Shown here piece after piece: positions 1 to 9,006 of a stretch of DNA of 64,000 nt (positions are counted from its first letter, which is position 1; each line of letters begins with the position of its first letter). This stretch comes from Paenibacillus sp. 1781tsa1 (GTDB lineage: Bacteria > Bacillota > Bacilli > Paenibacillales > Paenibacillaceae). The notes under the pieces are model-generated. The model was not told the DNA's origin. It worked only from the letters and a program-made list of their open reading frames with translations, and did not search any database. Where the stretch lies: NCBI RefSeq assembly GCF_024159265.1, contig NZ_JAMYWY010000001.1, positions 4,278,001 to 4,342,000 of the forward strand. The letters are read 5' to 3'. Both the position numbers and the translations under genes were made by a program.

Positions 1-1025
1 TAGCTAAAGTCAACATGGTTAAAAGATAGACTTTGCAACGGCAAAGGTACAGGAGAGTTGCCTTCATCCATTTGCTCCCCTTCCATCACGTTGAGCAATC
101 TTTCCACGCTGGCACCGCCTGCGGACCAGTCCATAAATGAATTGAACAAATCCTGTAAGTATTGGATAAACTGGAATCCAAGCTGGAACAGGACAACGAA
201 CATGCCAATGGATAGTTCGCCTTGTAGGACCAGCAAACCTCCATATCCAAGAATGAGCACTCTCACCCCCCAATTCAGGGGTTCGCTGGTGATCATTTTG
301 AGATTCACTTGTTTGCCTTCCTGCATCACTTTCTCGTAATACGTATTGTACAGCTTGTCATATCTCTCTTTCTCCCAGGCCAGTCTGTGATAAGCCAGCA
401 CTTCTCGGGTGGACGAGATCCCTTGCTCAATATGAACGAGCACACCGGATTTCGCCTTCTGAACATGGCCGGCTGCCTTCTTCAGTTTAACTGCGAAGAC
501 TCTGCCGAGAATCACGTATGCTGTCCCCAGTACAAAGCAAGCAATCAGCATGACTGGACTGACCATCCCAATCATAACGGCTACAAACAGAACCACAAAT
601 AGCTGCTGAATACCGCGAGGAATCTGATTTCCGATCATATCGGCAACCTTGTCCAGATCCTGGGTAATGTAATGCACATATGTAGCTATGCGTTCTTTTT
701 GCAATTGACGTATCGAGATTCTGTATACATAGGACATAAAGTCATCGGCCATACGGGATTGAATAACGGACTGATTTCGATGCATCATGTGCGGAGCATA
801 GGTGAACAGCACGGCATAAAGAAGGAAAGCCAGCACAAAAAGACAGACGATCTCTGGCACAAGTTCATATTGGCCTTGTAATAAAATATTGTCAATGAGA
901 CGCTGCTGGAGAGCAATGATACTCAGGAAAGACAAAGACTCCAGGGACATCAGAATGACGGAGATGAGCAGCAATGAGGGACGCGACATGATATATTTTT
1001 TTAGAAAATGAATATGCTTTTTCAT
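1..1025 (-). CDS. ABC transporter permease/ATP-binding protein, partial (runs off left edge)
   Basis: The N-terminal transmembrane domain of an ABC half-transporter starts at the ATG ending at 1025 and stays open to base 1. About 341 residues are visible, with several hydrophobic membrane segments in the first 300 or so residues, and the nucleotide-binding domain must lie outside the window. The start follows a strong GGAGGGG ribosome site, and the gene begins 9 bases after the stop of the preceding ABC gene. The two half-transporters therefore probably form a heterodimeric exporter at the distal end of the biosynthetic operon. The family (ABC transporter type 1 membrane domain) is clear, while an export role and the cargo are inferred from context. 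Confidence 0.85.
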   Translation of the reverse strand, partial: MKKHIHFLKKYIMSRPSLLLISVILMSLESLSFLSIIALQQRLIDNILLQGQYELVPEIVCLFVLAFLLYAVLFTYAPHMMHRNQSVIQSRMADDFMSYVYRISIRQLQKERIATYVHYITQDLDKVADMIGNQIPRGIQQLFVVLFVAVMIGMVSPVMLIACFVLGTAYVILGRVFAVKLKKAAGHVQKAKSGVLVHIEQGISSTREVLAYHRLAWEKERYDKLYNTYYEKVMQEGKQVNLKMITSEPLNWGVRVLILGYGGLLVLQGELSIGMFVVLFQLGFQFIQYLQDLFNSFMDWSAGGASVERLLNVMEGEQMDEGNSPVPLPLQSLSFNHVDFS

Positions 1026-1033
1026 CGACAAGC

Positions 1034-2815
1034 TCACCCCTCCTCTCCCGAATTCAGCTGATAATAAGCTCCCTGTCTTCTCATCAATTCCTCATGGCTT
1101 CCCAGTTCCCGGATTTGTCCATGTTCAAGCACAACAATCACATCATAATCCTTAATGGTAGATAACCGATGAGCAACGGCAATGGTCGTCCTGCCTAGCA
1201 GTAGACGTTCCAGTGCTTGCTGTACTTCTTGTTCACTCGCTGTATCAAGCGCGGACGTTGCCTCATCAAGCAATAGAATGGAAGGTTTCTTGATAAACAT
1301 ACGTGCAATGGATATACGCTGCTTCTGACCTCCGGACAAGTTAACGCCTCTTTCCCCGAGCAGCGTGTCATATCCATCCGGCTGAGCCGAGATGAAATCA
1401 TGTGCATATGCGGCCTTGGCCGCCTGGATCATGTCTTCCTCTGTCGCGTCCGGATGACCAAAAAGAATGTTATTGCGAATGGTATCGCCAAAAAGATACG
1501 TTTCCTGGGACACATATCCTATACTTTCTCGCAATTGTGCAAATGAAAGTTTTCGTATAGGTACACCGTCCAACAGAATTTCACCCTGCTGTGGATCATA
1601 AAAACGAACCAGAAGCTGAAGCAGGGTAGACTTTCCGTGTCCACTTGGACCTACGATGGCCACTCGTTGACCGCTCTTAATCATCAGATTAAAATCCGAG
1701 AGCACTTCCGGACCCTTGTTATATCGATATGTGACGTGTTCGAACCGAATCTCTCCTCTGATTTCCTTCAAGCAGATAGGTGCGGCCTCTTCGACAACCT
1801 GAGGTTCTGTTTGCATGAAGCGATGGATCTTGGAAGCTTGATGCATCAGTACTTTCTGCTCCGTAATAACCGTAATGACAAGAGTTACCGTTTGCATGAC
1901 CTGGAAATAGTAAAGCAAATACGCCGACATCTCTCCTACGCTCATCGCCTGTTCCTTGACCAAGTGGATGCCGTACAGGATGACTGCTACTCCACCAACG
2001 TAATAGGATAATCGGCGTATCGTGCCCCTCCAGAAAGCCATCCATAACATGCGAACCCGTCCATCCAAAAAAGGCTGCATGTGTCCCTTGAACCGTTTCC
2101 AATCCCATTCCTCGGCTCCGTGGGCACGCATTTCGGTCAGAGCTGACACGCTCTCGTATACCTTTTGATTATAGGCTATGCGCTGTTCCGTATTCTGCTT
2201 AGCCAAGATGGTAGCCTTTCTTTCGATGGATGGTCCAACCAGATAATAGAGAAGCAGGCACGGCACCATGATCAGTGTTAAAGGAATGCTAATAGCACAC
2301 ATCACCGTGACGGATACAATAGAGACTACAATGTTTTGGATCGTATGCGGAAGAAGAAACCGATAGAAGTCTTGCAGGATACTCACTTCCGTGTTCATGA
2401 ACGACAAGCTTTCACCAACAGGGCGTTGTTGGAAATAAGAATACCCCAGCTTCCTCATATGACTAAAAATATCGTATTGCAAATCTCGTGCCGCCTTCTC
2501 CTGAATGGACCTCTGCAACAGATTTTGCCATGCCATCAGACCAAACATCAGAAACATGCCGGCAACCAACAGAATAATGAGCCACCGGAATCGGATCACA
2601 TCAGCAGATGGAACGATGATATCGATGAAATACTGAACGCCCTTGGGAATGAAAACCTGAATGAACGTGACTCCAATACCGCAACACACCAGCAGCCAAA
2701 ACATGCCATAGTATTTTTGCACATAAGACAGGACCCATCGATAAGTTTGAAATAGTGAGTCTTGGGGAGGTACCGATCGTTTAGATTGTATTGCTGCTGA
2801 GACATTATCCTTCAT
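1034..2815 (-). CDS. ABC transporter ATP-binding/permease protein (exporter type)
   Basis: This is a 593-residue fused half-transporter of the usual exporter length. An N-terminal domain of about six membrane helices (residues about 35-330) is followed by a nucleotide-binding domain with Walker A GPSGHGKST, signature LSGGQKQR, Walker B ILLLDEATSA and an H-loop in AVAHRLST. It belongs to the MsbA/LmrA-like family of multidrug, lipid and peptide exporters. It starts at ATG 2815 after GAGGGTGACAT and sits 26 bases downstream of the acyl-CoA dehydrogenase-like gene. With the partial ABC gene that follows, it probably exports or gives immunity to the product of the 1-20 kb cluster. The substrate cannot be read from the sequence. 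Confidence 0.92.
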   Translation of the reverse strand: MKDNVSAAIQSKRSVPPQDSLFQTYRWVLSYVQKYYGMFWLLVCCGIGVTFIQVFIPKGVQYFIDIIVPSADVIRFRWLIILLVAGMFLMFGLMAWQNLLQRSIQEKAARDLQYDIFSHMRKLGYSYFQQRPVGESLSFMNTEVSILQDFYRFLLPHTIQNIVVSIVSVTVMCAISIPLTLIMVPCLLLYYLVGPSIERKATILAKQNTEQRIAYNQKVYESVSALTEMRAHGAEEWDWKRFKGHMQPFLDGRVRMLWMAFWRGTIRRLSYYVGGVAVILYGIHLVKEQAMSVGEMSAYLLYYFQVMQTVTLVITVITEQKVLMHQASKIHRFMQTEPQVVEEAAPICLKEIRGEIRFEHVTYRYNKGPEVLSDFNLMIKSGQRVAIVGPSGHGKSTLLQLLVRFYDPQQGEILLDGVPIRKLSFAQLRESIGYVSQETYLFGDTIRNNILFGHPDATEEDMIQAAKAAYAHDFISAQPDGYDTLLGERGVNLSGGQKQRISIARMFIKKPSILLLDEATSALDTASEQEVQQALERLLLGRTTIAVAHRLSTIKDYDVIVVLEHGQIRELGSHEELMRRQGAYYQLNSGEEG

Positions 2816-2841
2816 ATGTCACCCTCAAACTTTGCGCCCTT

Positions 2842-4035
2842 TCAAGGCAGCAACCTGTGATCTATTAAATTCAGCTTTCCGTTCGCCAGTAACAGCCGAT
2901 CATTGTGATACATCAGACTTGCAGAACGCAAATCCCGAAAAGCCCTTTCCAAGGGAAGCTGGTCATTAGCGGTGTAACCGTAGGATAGTCCTGCAATGTC
3001 TATCATTTGATCCGTTGCCTGAAAAAGAGTCTCTGATGCCAAAATTTTAAGATTATTGATGTGAATATTGAACCGCGGCGCTTCAAGCAGTTTCAAATTC
3101 CCCTGGTTGGAATGATCTTCGTACTGTTTGATCATCTCGTTAAGGTATATGTTGACCGTGTCCAACTGCAGCCGAATCCTTGCAAGCCTTGCATAGAGCA
3201 ACTCAGACTGCAAATTGAAGCGGGAACGATTTTGCGGATTACGGATGAGTTGTATTAACCCTTCGTATACTCCCTTAGCGGCTCCAAGCCAACAGGCAGA
3301 CCATAAAATATGTCCCATGGGAATCATCGTCTGTACAGCTAGCGGTTTGAATTCTATCGCTGCACCGATCAGCTGTTCTTCTCCAATTGAGCCACGAATG
3401 TGTATCCCCACACTGCCGGTCCCTCTCATCCCCATGGCATGCCAATCGGAGACACTTTCCAGTTCCAGTTGATGTCGTTCGGCAAAGACCAGTTGGACAT
3501 CACTGTCGGGACTTTGATCAGAAGGTTTCATTGTGATGAGAAACCAGTCGGCGTGCTCACCGCCGGTTACAACTGGAGCATCTCGGTCAATATAGAGCGA
3601 GCTTCCATTGGTAACCATCGGACTTTGGGACGAGAGCAAGTGCCCCCCTTTTCCCTTTTCAGTTGTGACTGAGGCGATTAAGGGCTGTTCCTCCTGCAGC
3701 CTGGACAGAAGATGATCTGAAAAATCATTCTGTTCTTGACGGATTAATACCTCCACCTGCTGTATGTGCATGGCCCATATCATTCCCGTGGATAAGCACC
3801 CGCTTGCCAAAAGTTCTGCCATAGAGGATAAGGAACGGAGTGAAGGCCGTTCACCGCCTGACAGGCTAGGGATTGATGCTGACATTAGGCTTGCAGACTT
3901 CAAGTCAGTTATATTTTCTTTGGGGAAGGACCCATCCCGGTCATGATCACCGGCTCTTTCAGCAAAGCGCTTTGCCGCCAATCTTACCTCGGACAATGTG
4001 TCCGTGACTTCGGATACTTCATACGAATATCGCAT
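2842..4035 (-). CDS. acyl-CoA dehydrogenase-like flavoprotein
   Basis: The 397-residue protein has the length and layout of the acyl-CoA dehydrogenase superfamily: a helical N-terminal part, a central beta domain (about 120-230) and a helical C-terminal domain ending in GLSYGYTANDQLPLERAFRDL, close to the family's GG-x-GY...LER..RD signature. Members oxidise acyl thioesters with FAD. In biosynthetic clusters relatives dehydrogenate ACP-bound aminoacyl groups or act as flavin monooxygenases. With three ACPs in the same operon, an ACP thioester is a more likely substrate than a CoA ester (inference). Start ATG 4035 follows AAAGGGATTTTGAT. I did not identify a catalytic glutamate with certainty. 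Confidence 0.8.
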   Translation of the reverse strand: MRYSYEVSEVTDTLSEVRLAAKRFAERAGDHDRDGSFPKENITDLKSASLMSASIPSLSGGERPSLRSLSSMAELLASGCLSTGMIWAMHIQQVEVLIRQEQNDFSDHLLSRLQEEQPLIASVTTEKGKGGHLLSSQSPMVTNGSSLYIDRDAPVVTGGEHADWFLITMKPSDQSPDSDVQLVFAERHQLELESVSDWHAMGMRGTGSVGIHIRGSIGEEQLIGAAIEFKPLAVQTMIPMGHILWSACWLGAAKGVYEGLIQLIRNPQNRSRFNLQSELLYARLARIRLQLDTVNIYLNEMIKQYEDHSNQGNLKLLEAPRFNIHINNLKILASETLFQATDQMIDIAGLSYGYTANDQLPLERAFRDLRSASLMYHNDRLLLANGKLNLIDHRLLP

Positions 4036-4077
4036 ATCAAAATCCCTTTCACTTAAATGGATTTGGTCAGAAATGCT

Positions 4078-5232
4078 TCATCTTTTCCCTGGAACGATTG
4101 GATTGCTCTTCTGAAGTTTGAACGGTCGATTCGTATCAAATAATCGTTCCTCAAAGGAATTCTGCCAACGGATAGCAATATCTTCACTGTTGTACCGATA
4201 CACCTGATGGAGGAATTCCCGATCTTCCATATTCAGCTTGTCCAGGAATCCTTCCGGTCCGGCCCCACCATACAGGGTCTGCGTATAATGCAGGGCATAG
4301 AATACTTCCTTTTGGAAATTCAAATCCTGTGCCCGCTGCAGTACCTTATCCCAATCCACATTCACTTGAGGGCTGTCCAGGAATCGGTGAATGTCCATGA
4401 ATTTATAGAGCAGGATATCCTTGTACGCCATTACATCCAATTCACTTGTTGCTTCTCGGGTAAGATGGATAAGCATGAATAACAGCAGATCTTCCCATTC
4501 CAAGGTGCGGACAGGATGTCCTGCAACATCAATAACCTGGCTTCTCTCCAACATTTGCTGCACTGCCGTATCAGTACGGCGACTGGTCATGAGATCAAGC
4601 GAAAATTGCAAATCCAACGCATGATATTCAAGAAACGGACTATTTTCTATATATTTGGTCAAAGGAATCACTTCATGGGACACCATTGATCGGATCATAA
4701 TTTCCCTGCGAGGCAACGGGGTAACCGAATTCGTTTTATAATTGATCATTCCCTGCACGTATCCCATTTCCTTCATAACCGCTATCGCTTCATCAATTTG
4801 GCTTGAATGTATAAGCATATCATTATCTTTGAAATCCCGGCTCCCCAGATCCCCATAGGCGACTTGGGAAAGTACGATCCCTTTCAGCAAACTGTATTGA
4901 ATACTCCGCTTGTCCAGCTCATGGCAGATATCAAGGGTGAATCTGCACTGTTGTTCGCCTCGCATTTTTTGCATATGATACATTTGCTTGACCGAACTAA
5001 CGAATTTGCCGTAGATCGCCTTCTCCGTGCCTTTCACCAAAAAGTAACGCTCGATATTCTGCCATGCGGTTCCCATCACACCATGGGTATGCAGCATGCC
5101 GAATACTCGGCTCCAGTCCATGTGAGCAGCCATTAATTGACGAAAATCTTCAATCTCCGCATTACGAAGAGCAGGTTTTGAACACAATAAAACCAATCTT
5201 TCTTCATCGGTTAGAGTAGAATCTGATGACAT
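4078..5232 (-). CDS. nucleotidyltransferase-family protein (NTP_transf_5-like)
   Basis: I take the ATG at 5232 (protein MSSDSTLT...), because it follows AAGGAG with 7-base spacing; a farther upstream ATG at 5307 would overlap the methyltransferase gene. The 384-residue protein carries YSLLKG...GDLGSRDFKDNDML near residues 125-155, matching the GSRxxxDxDhL motif of the uncharacterised nucleotidyltransferase family PF14907. Members often sit in RiPP clusters, including lasso peptide clusters of Bacillota and Proteobacteria, next to HPr-kinase-like proteins, as here. The acceptor and nucleotide are unknown, and nucleotidyl transfer to a small molecule or peptide is inference. Confidence 0.75.
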   Translation of the reverse strand: MSSDSTLTDEERLVLLCSKPALRNAEIEDFRQLMAAHMDWSRVFGMLHTHGVMGTAWQNIERYFLVKGTEKAIYGKFVSSVKQMYHMQKMRGEQQCRFTLDICHELDKRSIQYSLLKGIVLSQVAYGDLGSRDFKDNDMLIHSSQIDEAIAVMKEMGYVQGMINYKTNSVTPLPRREIMIRSMVSHEVIPLTKYIENSPFLEYHALDLQFSLDLMTSRRTDTAVQQMLERSQVIDVAGHPVRTLEWEDLLLFMLIHLTREATSELDVMAYKDILLYKFMDIHRFLDSPQVNVDWDKVLQRAQDLNFQKEVFYALHYTQTLYGGAGPEGFLDKLNMEDREFLHQVYRYNSEDIAIRWQNSFEERLFDTNRPFKLQKSNPIVPGKR

Positions 5233-5263
5233 GGCAAATAGCTCCTTTCGCCTTGGAAGAGAA

Positions 5264-6097
5264 TTACTTCTGCCCGACAATAAAAATATTATTTCCACGC
5301 GATACAAGTTCTTCTACATCAAGATACTGGGATTCAATCTCCAAAATGCTCTCGAACACAGCCGGATCAGACAAAATCTCGCTCAGGGTTTGGGTGTTAC
5401 CCTCAATCTGTGTCTCCAGAAATCCGGGATAAATGAAGGCTGGGAAGCCTTTAAGATTTAATACTTTTAGCCCGCATTCAAGATAATATTCTTGAAGCTG
5501 CTTGGGAGTAAACATATAAATATCGGGCATTTCGAGCGTGAATCGCCCTTTGCCGCCCGTTAACTTCCGTGCCTCTTCAATTCTGCCCAGGGAAATATTA
5601 AAGTACAGGGCATGGTACAGATTAGGTGTAAACGATACCAAGTACCCCTTGGGCTTAAGCAACTTCACGACTTCGTGCAGCATTTTTAGCGGCTCTTCCA
5701 CAAATCCCAATACGTTATGAAAGTTAAAGCAGACATCCACGGATGCCGGCTGTACGCCTTCAATAGCATGAAGGTCACCTTGGCGGATCGTCCATCTGTC
5801 CTGAAGATCATTCGCTTCGCGTTTGGCCATCGCTTGTCTAAGCATGTCTTCCGACAGATCATACGTATATCCGGTGCTCTCCGGATATTCTTGAAGGACT
5901 TTAAGCGACCAGCGACCAGTCCCTCCACCCGCGTCAAAAAACGTGAACCCGGCGGGTAATCGATCCAAGACTTCTTTTTTGAAAACGTTCCATAACAGCT
6001 GGTCGGAGAGCTGCCAATATGCCTGCTCCTCTACCAAGTCGTACTTGTCCGCTTTATTTTTGAAATACGCAATGGTGTCGTGTGTTGTTTTGCTCAT
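5264..6097 (-). CDS. class I SAM-dependent methyltransferase
   Basis: The 277-residue protein has the SAM-binding glycine motif FFDAGGGTGRWS (residues about 52-63), an acidic residue at the end of beta 2 (YTYDLS) and a DVCFNFHNVLGFV segment typical of motif IV in Rossmann-fold methyltransferases. It overlaps the NUDIX gene by ATGA, indicating translational coupling, and starts at ATG 6097 after GAAGGGGGATTTAAC. The acceptor atom and substrate cannot be inferred. Its place in the operon makes it a tailoring enzyme candidate for the cluster product. Confidence 0.85.
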   Translation of the reverse strand: MSKTTHDTIAYFKNKADKYDLVEEQAYWQLSDQLLWNVFKKEVLDRLPAGFTFFDAGGGTGRWSLKVLQEYPESTGYTYDLSEDMLRQAMAKREANDLQDRWTIRQGDLHAIEGVQPASVDVCFNFHNVLGFVEEPLKMLHEVVKLLKPKGYLVSFTPNLYHALYFNISLGRIEEARKLTGGKGRFTLEMPDIYMFTPKQLQEYYLECGLKVLNLKGFPAFIYPGFLETQIEGNTQTLSEILSDPAVFESILEIESQYLDVEELVSRGNNIFIVGQK

Positions 6098-6606
6098 GTT
6101 AAATCCCCCTTCTCCAATGGTTGAAATGGTTTATTATCTTCCGATTGCAGATACAACTGAATACCCACAGAATCAATCCAGCTGAAGGCTTCCAAATCCT
6201 GCTCTGCCATTTGCTTTAATTCTTTCACAGGTACCCAACGTCCGTCACGAGCCTGATCGCCGGACTGCAAGGCTATGCCTTCAGCTTCGCAGCGAAAATA
6301 TACGCCCATTGAATCGATAGGTCCCTCCAGTGTCTGGTAGACAGCAAAAGGTTGAATGCCCTCCAGTAAACCTGTGTTGGTTCTTACCTGCATGTACGTA
6401 TCCTTTCCTGCAATGCGAGTCAGTTCAAGGCCTGTTTCTTCCCTGACCTCCCGTTTCAGTCCATCGATCATGGACTCGTACTCTTCGAGTTGCCCTCCAG
6501 GCAATTCCCATGCTTTGGGTTGATTGGGCTTGTCCCGAATCTGTAAATACAGTTGGAGCTCACCTTTCACCACTCTTTCGATCATAGCGCGTACGTTAAC
6601 GTACAT
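6094..6606 (-). CDS. NUDIX hydrolase
   Basis: The 170-residue protein contains a complete Nudix box, GQLEEYE-(7)-REVREETGL, at residues about 38-60, so it should bind divalent metal and hydrolyse a nucleoside-diphosphate-X compound. It overlaps the HPr-kinase-like gene by 11 bases and the methyltransferase gene by 4. In a cluster with several AMP-forming ligases, a kinase and a nucleotidyltransferase-like protein, it may process a nucleotide-linked intermediate or clear adenylylated by-products. That role is inferred; the fold assignment is firm. Confidence 0.88.
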   Translation of the reverse strand: MYVNVRAMIERVVKGELQLYLQIRDKPNQPKAWELPGGQLEEYESMIDGLKREVREETGLELTRIAGKDTYMQVRTNTGLLEGIQPFAVYQTLEGPIDSMGVYFRCEAEGIALQSGDQARDGRWVPVKELKQMAEQDLEAFSWIDSVGIQLYLQSEDNKPFQPLEKGDLT

Positions 6607-7495
6607 GTTGCCCCTCCCCAGACAGGAATTCGCCCATCACGTCATCTAGCTTCAACTGCAGATTGAATTGGAGATGATAAGCCTTGTACTGCCTCGTAAT
6701 TTTACGTGTGTACCCCAGCAATCGTTTGGCAATGTCGCCACCTAGTCCGCCGCTGGAGAATGAAAAGATATGAGTGAGATACTGTGTCTCAAAAATTCGT
6801 TCCTGCAGAGATTGTACGAACGGTTGTCTGCTGGCCGGTATGACAGTATTAACAGCATCCTTCCCCAACAGAACAAACGCACCGACCGTCCAGAATCCAG
6901 GCTGTCCAATAAGACCGGATCGGGAGATATACGGAGTGGCATATACTCTCAATTCATCCTCGACAAACATCAGCAACGCCGTGTCATCGGTAATGACGGA
7001 GTACCCTGAATCGATTGCTTTCTGGGCAATCGTCGATTTACCGGCTCCGCTTGTTCCTAGAAAAATAATCGCTTTTCCGTCTTGACCTACAACGCATACC
7101 GAGTGCAAGAGAAATGCGTTCATGTCCATCAATTTGGGAAAAAGAGAAATCCGTTGAGAGAATTCCCATGACCGATCTTCATATTCGTCATACCCTGTCC
7201 GCTGAACGAAATGCAGTCTGCTGTTCCAACCGGAATCCCAGTCGATGTTATAATTGAACTGCAGGCTGGAACGAATATTCACCCGGTCTTCGCCCCAGAT
7301 TACTTCGTCTCGTTCCGGGTTGTTAATCCAAGGACTTGTGTCCCAAGCTTCAATCCTGCAGTGATGATCAATCGTTTCTGGCTGATCATCTATCAAGACG
7401 TGTGCGTACCAGTTTCTGGTGCGTTCCCCAAGCGCATGAAGACGAGATGCAAAATCCACCTGTACATGAAAGGGACCGTAACGATAAATATACAG
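6596..7495 (-). CDS. HPr kinase/phosphorylase-like P-loop protein
   Basis: The protein (about 299 residues) carries Walker A FLGTSGAGKST about two thirds of the way from the start, in the context typical of HprK-related serine kinases. Relatives in Bacillota lasso peptide clusters (ThcoK, PadeK) phosphorylate the C-terminal serine of the precursor. No substrate peptide gene is visible here. The start is unusual. The upstream ligase gene stops at 7512, then an ideal GGAAGGAGG sits 7 bases before a CTG at 7495-7493. No ATG, GTG or TTG lies at suitable spacing, the next in-frame GTG being at 7459. The frame stays open upstream to an ATG at 7711, inside the ligase gene and without a good ribosome site. 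Confidence 0.8.
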   Translation of the reverse strand: MYIYRYGPFHVQVDFASRLHALGERTRNWYAHVLIDDQPETIDHHCRIEAWDTSPWINNPERDEVIWGEDRVNIRSSLQFNYNIDWDSGWNSRLHFVQRTGYDEYEDRSWEFSQRISLFPKLMDMNAFLLHSVCVVGQDGKAIIFLGTSGAGKSTIAQKAIDSGYSVITDDTALLMFVEDELRVYATPYISRSGLIGQPGFWTVGAFVLLGKDAVNTVIPASRQPFVQSLQERIFETQYLTHIFSFSSGGLGGDIAKRLLGYTRKITRQYKAYHLQFNLQLKLDDVMGEFLSGEGQHVR

Positions 7496-7511
7496 AAGAG
7501 TTCCTCCTTCC

Positions 7512-8978
7512 TTAATCTCTTCGGATCTTTCCGGTAGCGGTTCTCGGAAGGGTTTGCACAATTTCAACCCTTTTAGGCACCTTGTAAGCGGATAACTTGG
7601 AACGGCAAAAACGCAAAATGTCCGTAGCTTCAACAAGTGTATCCGACTTGCGAGGAATGATGTAAGCCACCAGTGCTTCGCCGAGCCAGGGGTCGGCCTC
7701 TCCTTTGACAATGGCTTGCTCCAGCGGAAAGTGCTCCATGATCAGTCGCTCAATTTCCTCAGGATGCACTTGTTTTCCTCCTGTTTTGATCAACAGTTTG
7801 GTTCTTCCCAGTAGCCACAGATTATTTTGTTCGTCCAAGTAACCGCGATCTCCTGTACGAAGCCATCCGTTTTGCAGGACTTTATCCGTCTCTGTTGTAT
7901 TGAGGTAATATCCCTTCATGATGCTGGGACTGTGAACCCATATATCACCTGGTTCATGAACACCTAAGTGATTCTCTTCTTCATCTCTTATGGAGATTTC
8001 AACCCCGCGAAGGGCTTGCCCTACATTAGATGGTTCGTATACTTCCGAAATGATCCTGGTTGTAATCCGCGGACCAGCCTCCGTTTGGCCGTACGTTTGC
8101 ACCATTTTCACATGGGAAGGCAGTTTCTTGCGAACAGATTCCAGTATGTTAGGCGTAACTTGTCCTCCCCCAAAGCAGATATAACGCAGATGGGGCAGCG
8201 ATTTATAATCGGATTTCAGCAGGCTCAACGCTTGCAGCATGGTTGGTACTGCAGTAACTACGGTAATGTCTTGCTCTTGCATCGTTTTCATGAATGAAGT
8301 GGGTAGAAACAGACCCGTCATAATGACTAACTCTCCACCCAGGTACAGGTGGCTTAACAATTGGGAGGTATTGCAATAGCCGAAAGGCATAGGCAGCGTA
8401 ATCAACACTTTATCTTTCTCCGTCAGTGACAGAGATTCGCAATGAGCCTTCACATTAGTAATCAGGTTATGGTGAGTGTGCTGCACAATTTTGGGATTCC
8501 CGGTGGTTCCCGACGTTTGCAGCATTAAGGCAACCTCGTCTGCTAGACGAGGCCTGTATATGGGCTTCGTCTCCTCATCCGGTGCCTGCCACTCTTCCTG
8601 GCTCAGGACTGACAGGTTCTGATTACTTAGCTTGGATTTCATCTCGTGAGTAGTGATACAGAGAGCAGCGTCTACTGTGCGGCACGCCAGCCTGATTTCT
8701 GCCTCGGAACTGCCGGAATAGAGCGGCATGATTACCGCTCCCAGTAAGGTAACAGCGAAGTAAGCATGGATATAGGCAGGAGAGTTGGGCAAACAGATCA
8801 CCACCACTTCGCCTTCCCTAACACGTTCCTCAATCTTTAACTGCAAGGCCGCGGTTGTGGACAAAAGCTGCTTATACGTCCACTTCTCCTCGCCGAATGT
8901 TACGGCAATCCGATCCGGACTCCGCTCTGCCTGATGTAACAGTATTTCACCGATACACCGGGGTTCCATATCCTTCAT
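7512..8978 (-). CDS. AMP-forming acyl/aryl-CoA ligase-like adenylating enzyme
   Basis: The 488-residue member of the ANL superfamily shows the P-loop MLQTSGTTGNPKIV, YGQTEAGPR, LRTGDRGY and the C-terminal catalytic lysine region PRTATGKIRRD. It should activate a carboxylate as acyl-AMP and pass it to CoA or to an ACP thiol. The start at ATG 8978 follows GGAGGCGAATGG and leaves 28 bases after the dehydrogenase gene; the ORF is open farther up to 9155 but without support. The next genes upstream are a dehydrogenase and an ACP, so loading of an acid onto that ACP is a reasonable inference. Substrate specificity cannot be read. Confidence 0.9.
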   Translation of the reverse strand: MKDMEPRCIGEILLHQAERSPDRIAVTFGEEKWTYKQLLSTTAALQLKIEERVREGEVVVICLPNSPAYIHAYFAVTLLGAVIMPLYSGSSEAEIRLACRTVDAALCITTHEMKSKLSNQNLSVLSQEEWQAPDEETKPIYRPRLADEVALMLQTSGTTGNPKIVQHTHHNLITNVKAHCESLSLTEKDKVLITLPMPFGYCNTSQLLSHLYLGGELVIMTGLFLPTSFMKTMQEQDITVVTAVPTMLQALSLLKSDYKSLPHLRYICFGGGQVTPNILESVRKKLPSHVKMVQTYGQTEAGPRITTRIISEVYEPSNVGQALRGVEISIRDEEENHLGVHEPGDIWVHSPSIMKGYYLNTTETDKVLQNGWLRTGDRGYLDEQNNLWLLGRTKLLIKTGGKQVHPEEIERLIMEHFPLEQAIVKGEADPWLGEALVAYIIPRKSDTLVEATDILRFCRSKLSAYKVPKRVEIVQTLPRTATGKIRRD

Positions 8979-9006
8979 CCATTCGCCTCCTTCGCGTACA
9001 TTTTGT

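Noticed and set aside
1719..2108. 129-residue minus-strand frame inside the ABC transporter gene
   Set aside because: It is in another frame of a certain gene with clear ABC motifs and has no family signature.
5233..5307. Start of the nucleotidyltransferase gene at ATG 5307
   Set aside because: It overlaps the methyltransferase gene end and has no ribosome site. ATG 5232 has AAGGAG at ideal spacing.
7496..7711. N-terminal extension of the HPr-kinase-like gene to ATG 7711
   Set aside because: It would overlap the ligase gene by 200 bases, adds no domain and lacks a ribosome site, whereas an ideal Shine-Dalgarno lies after the ligase stop.
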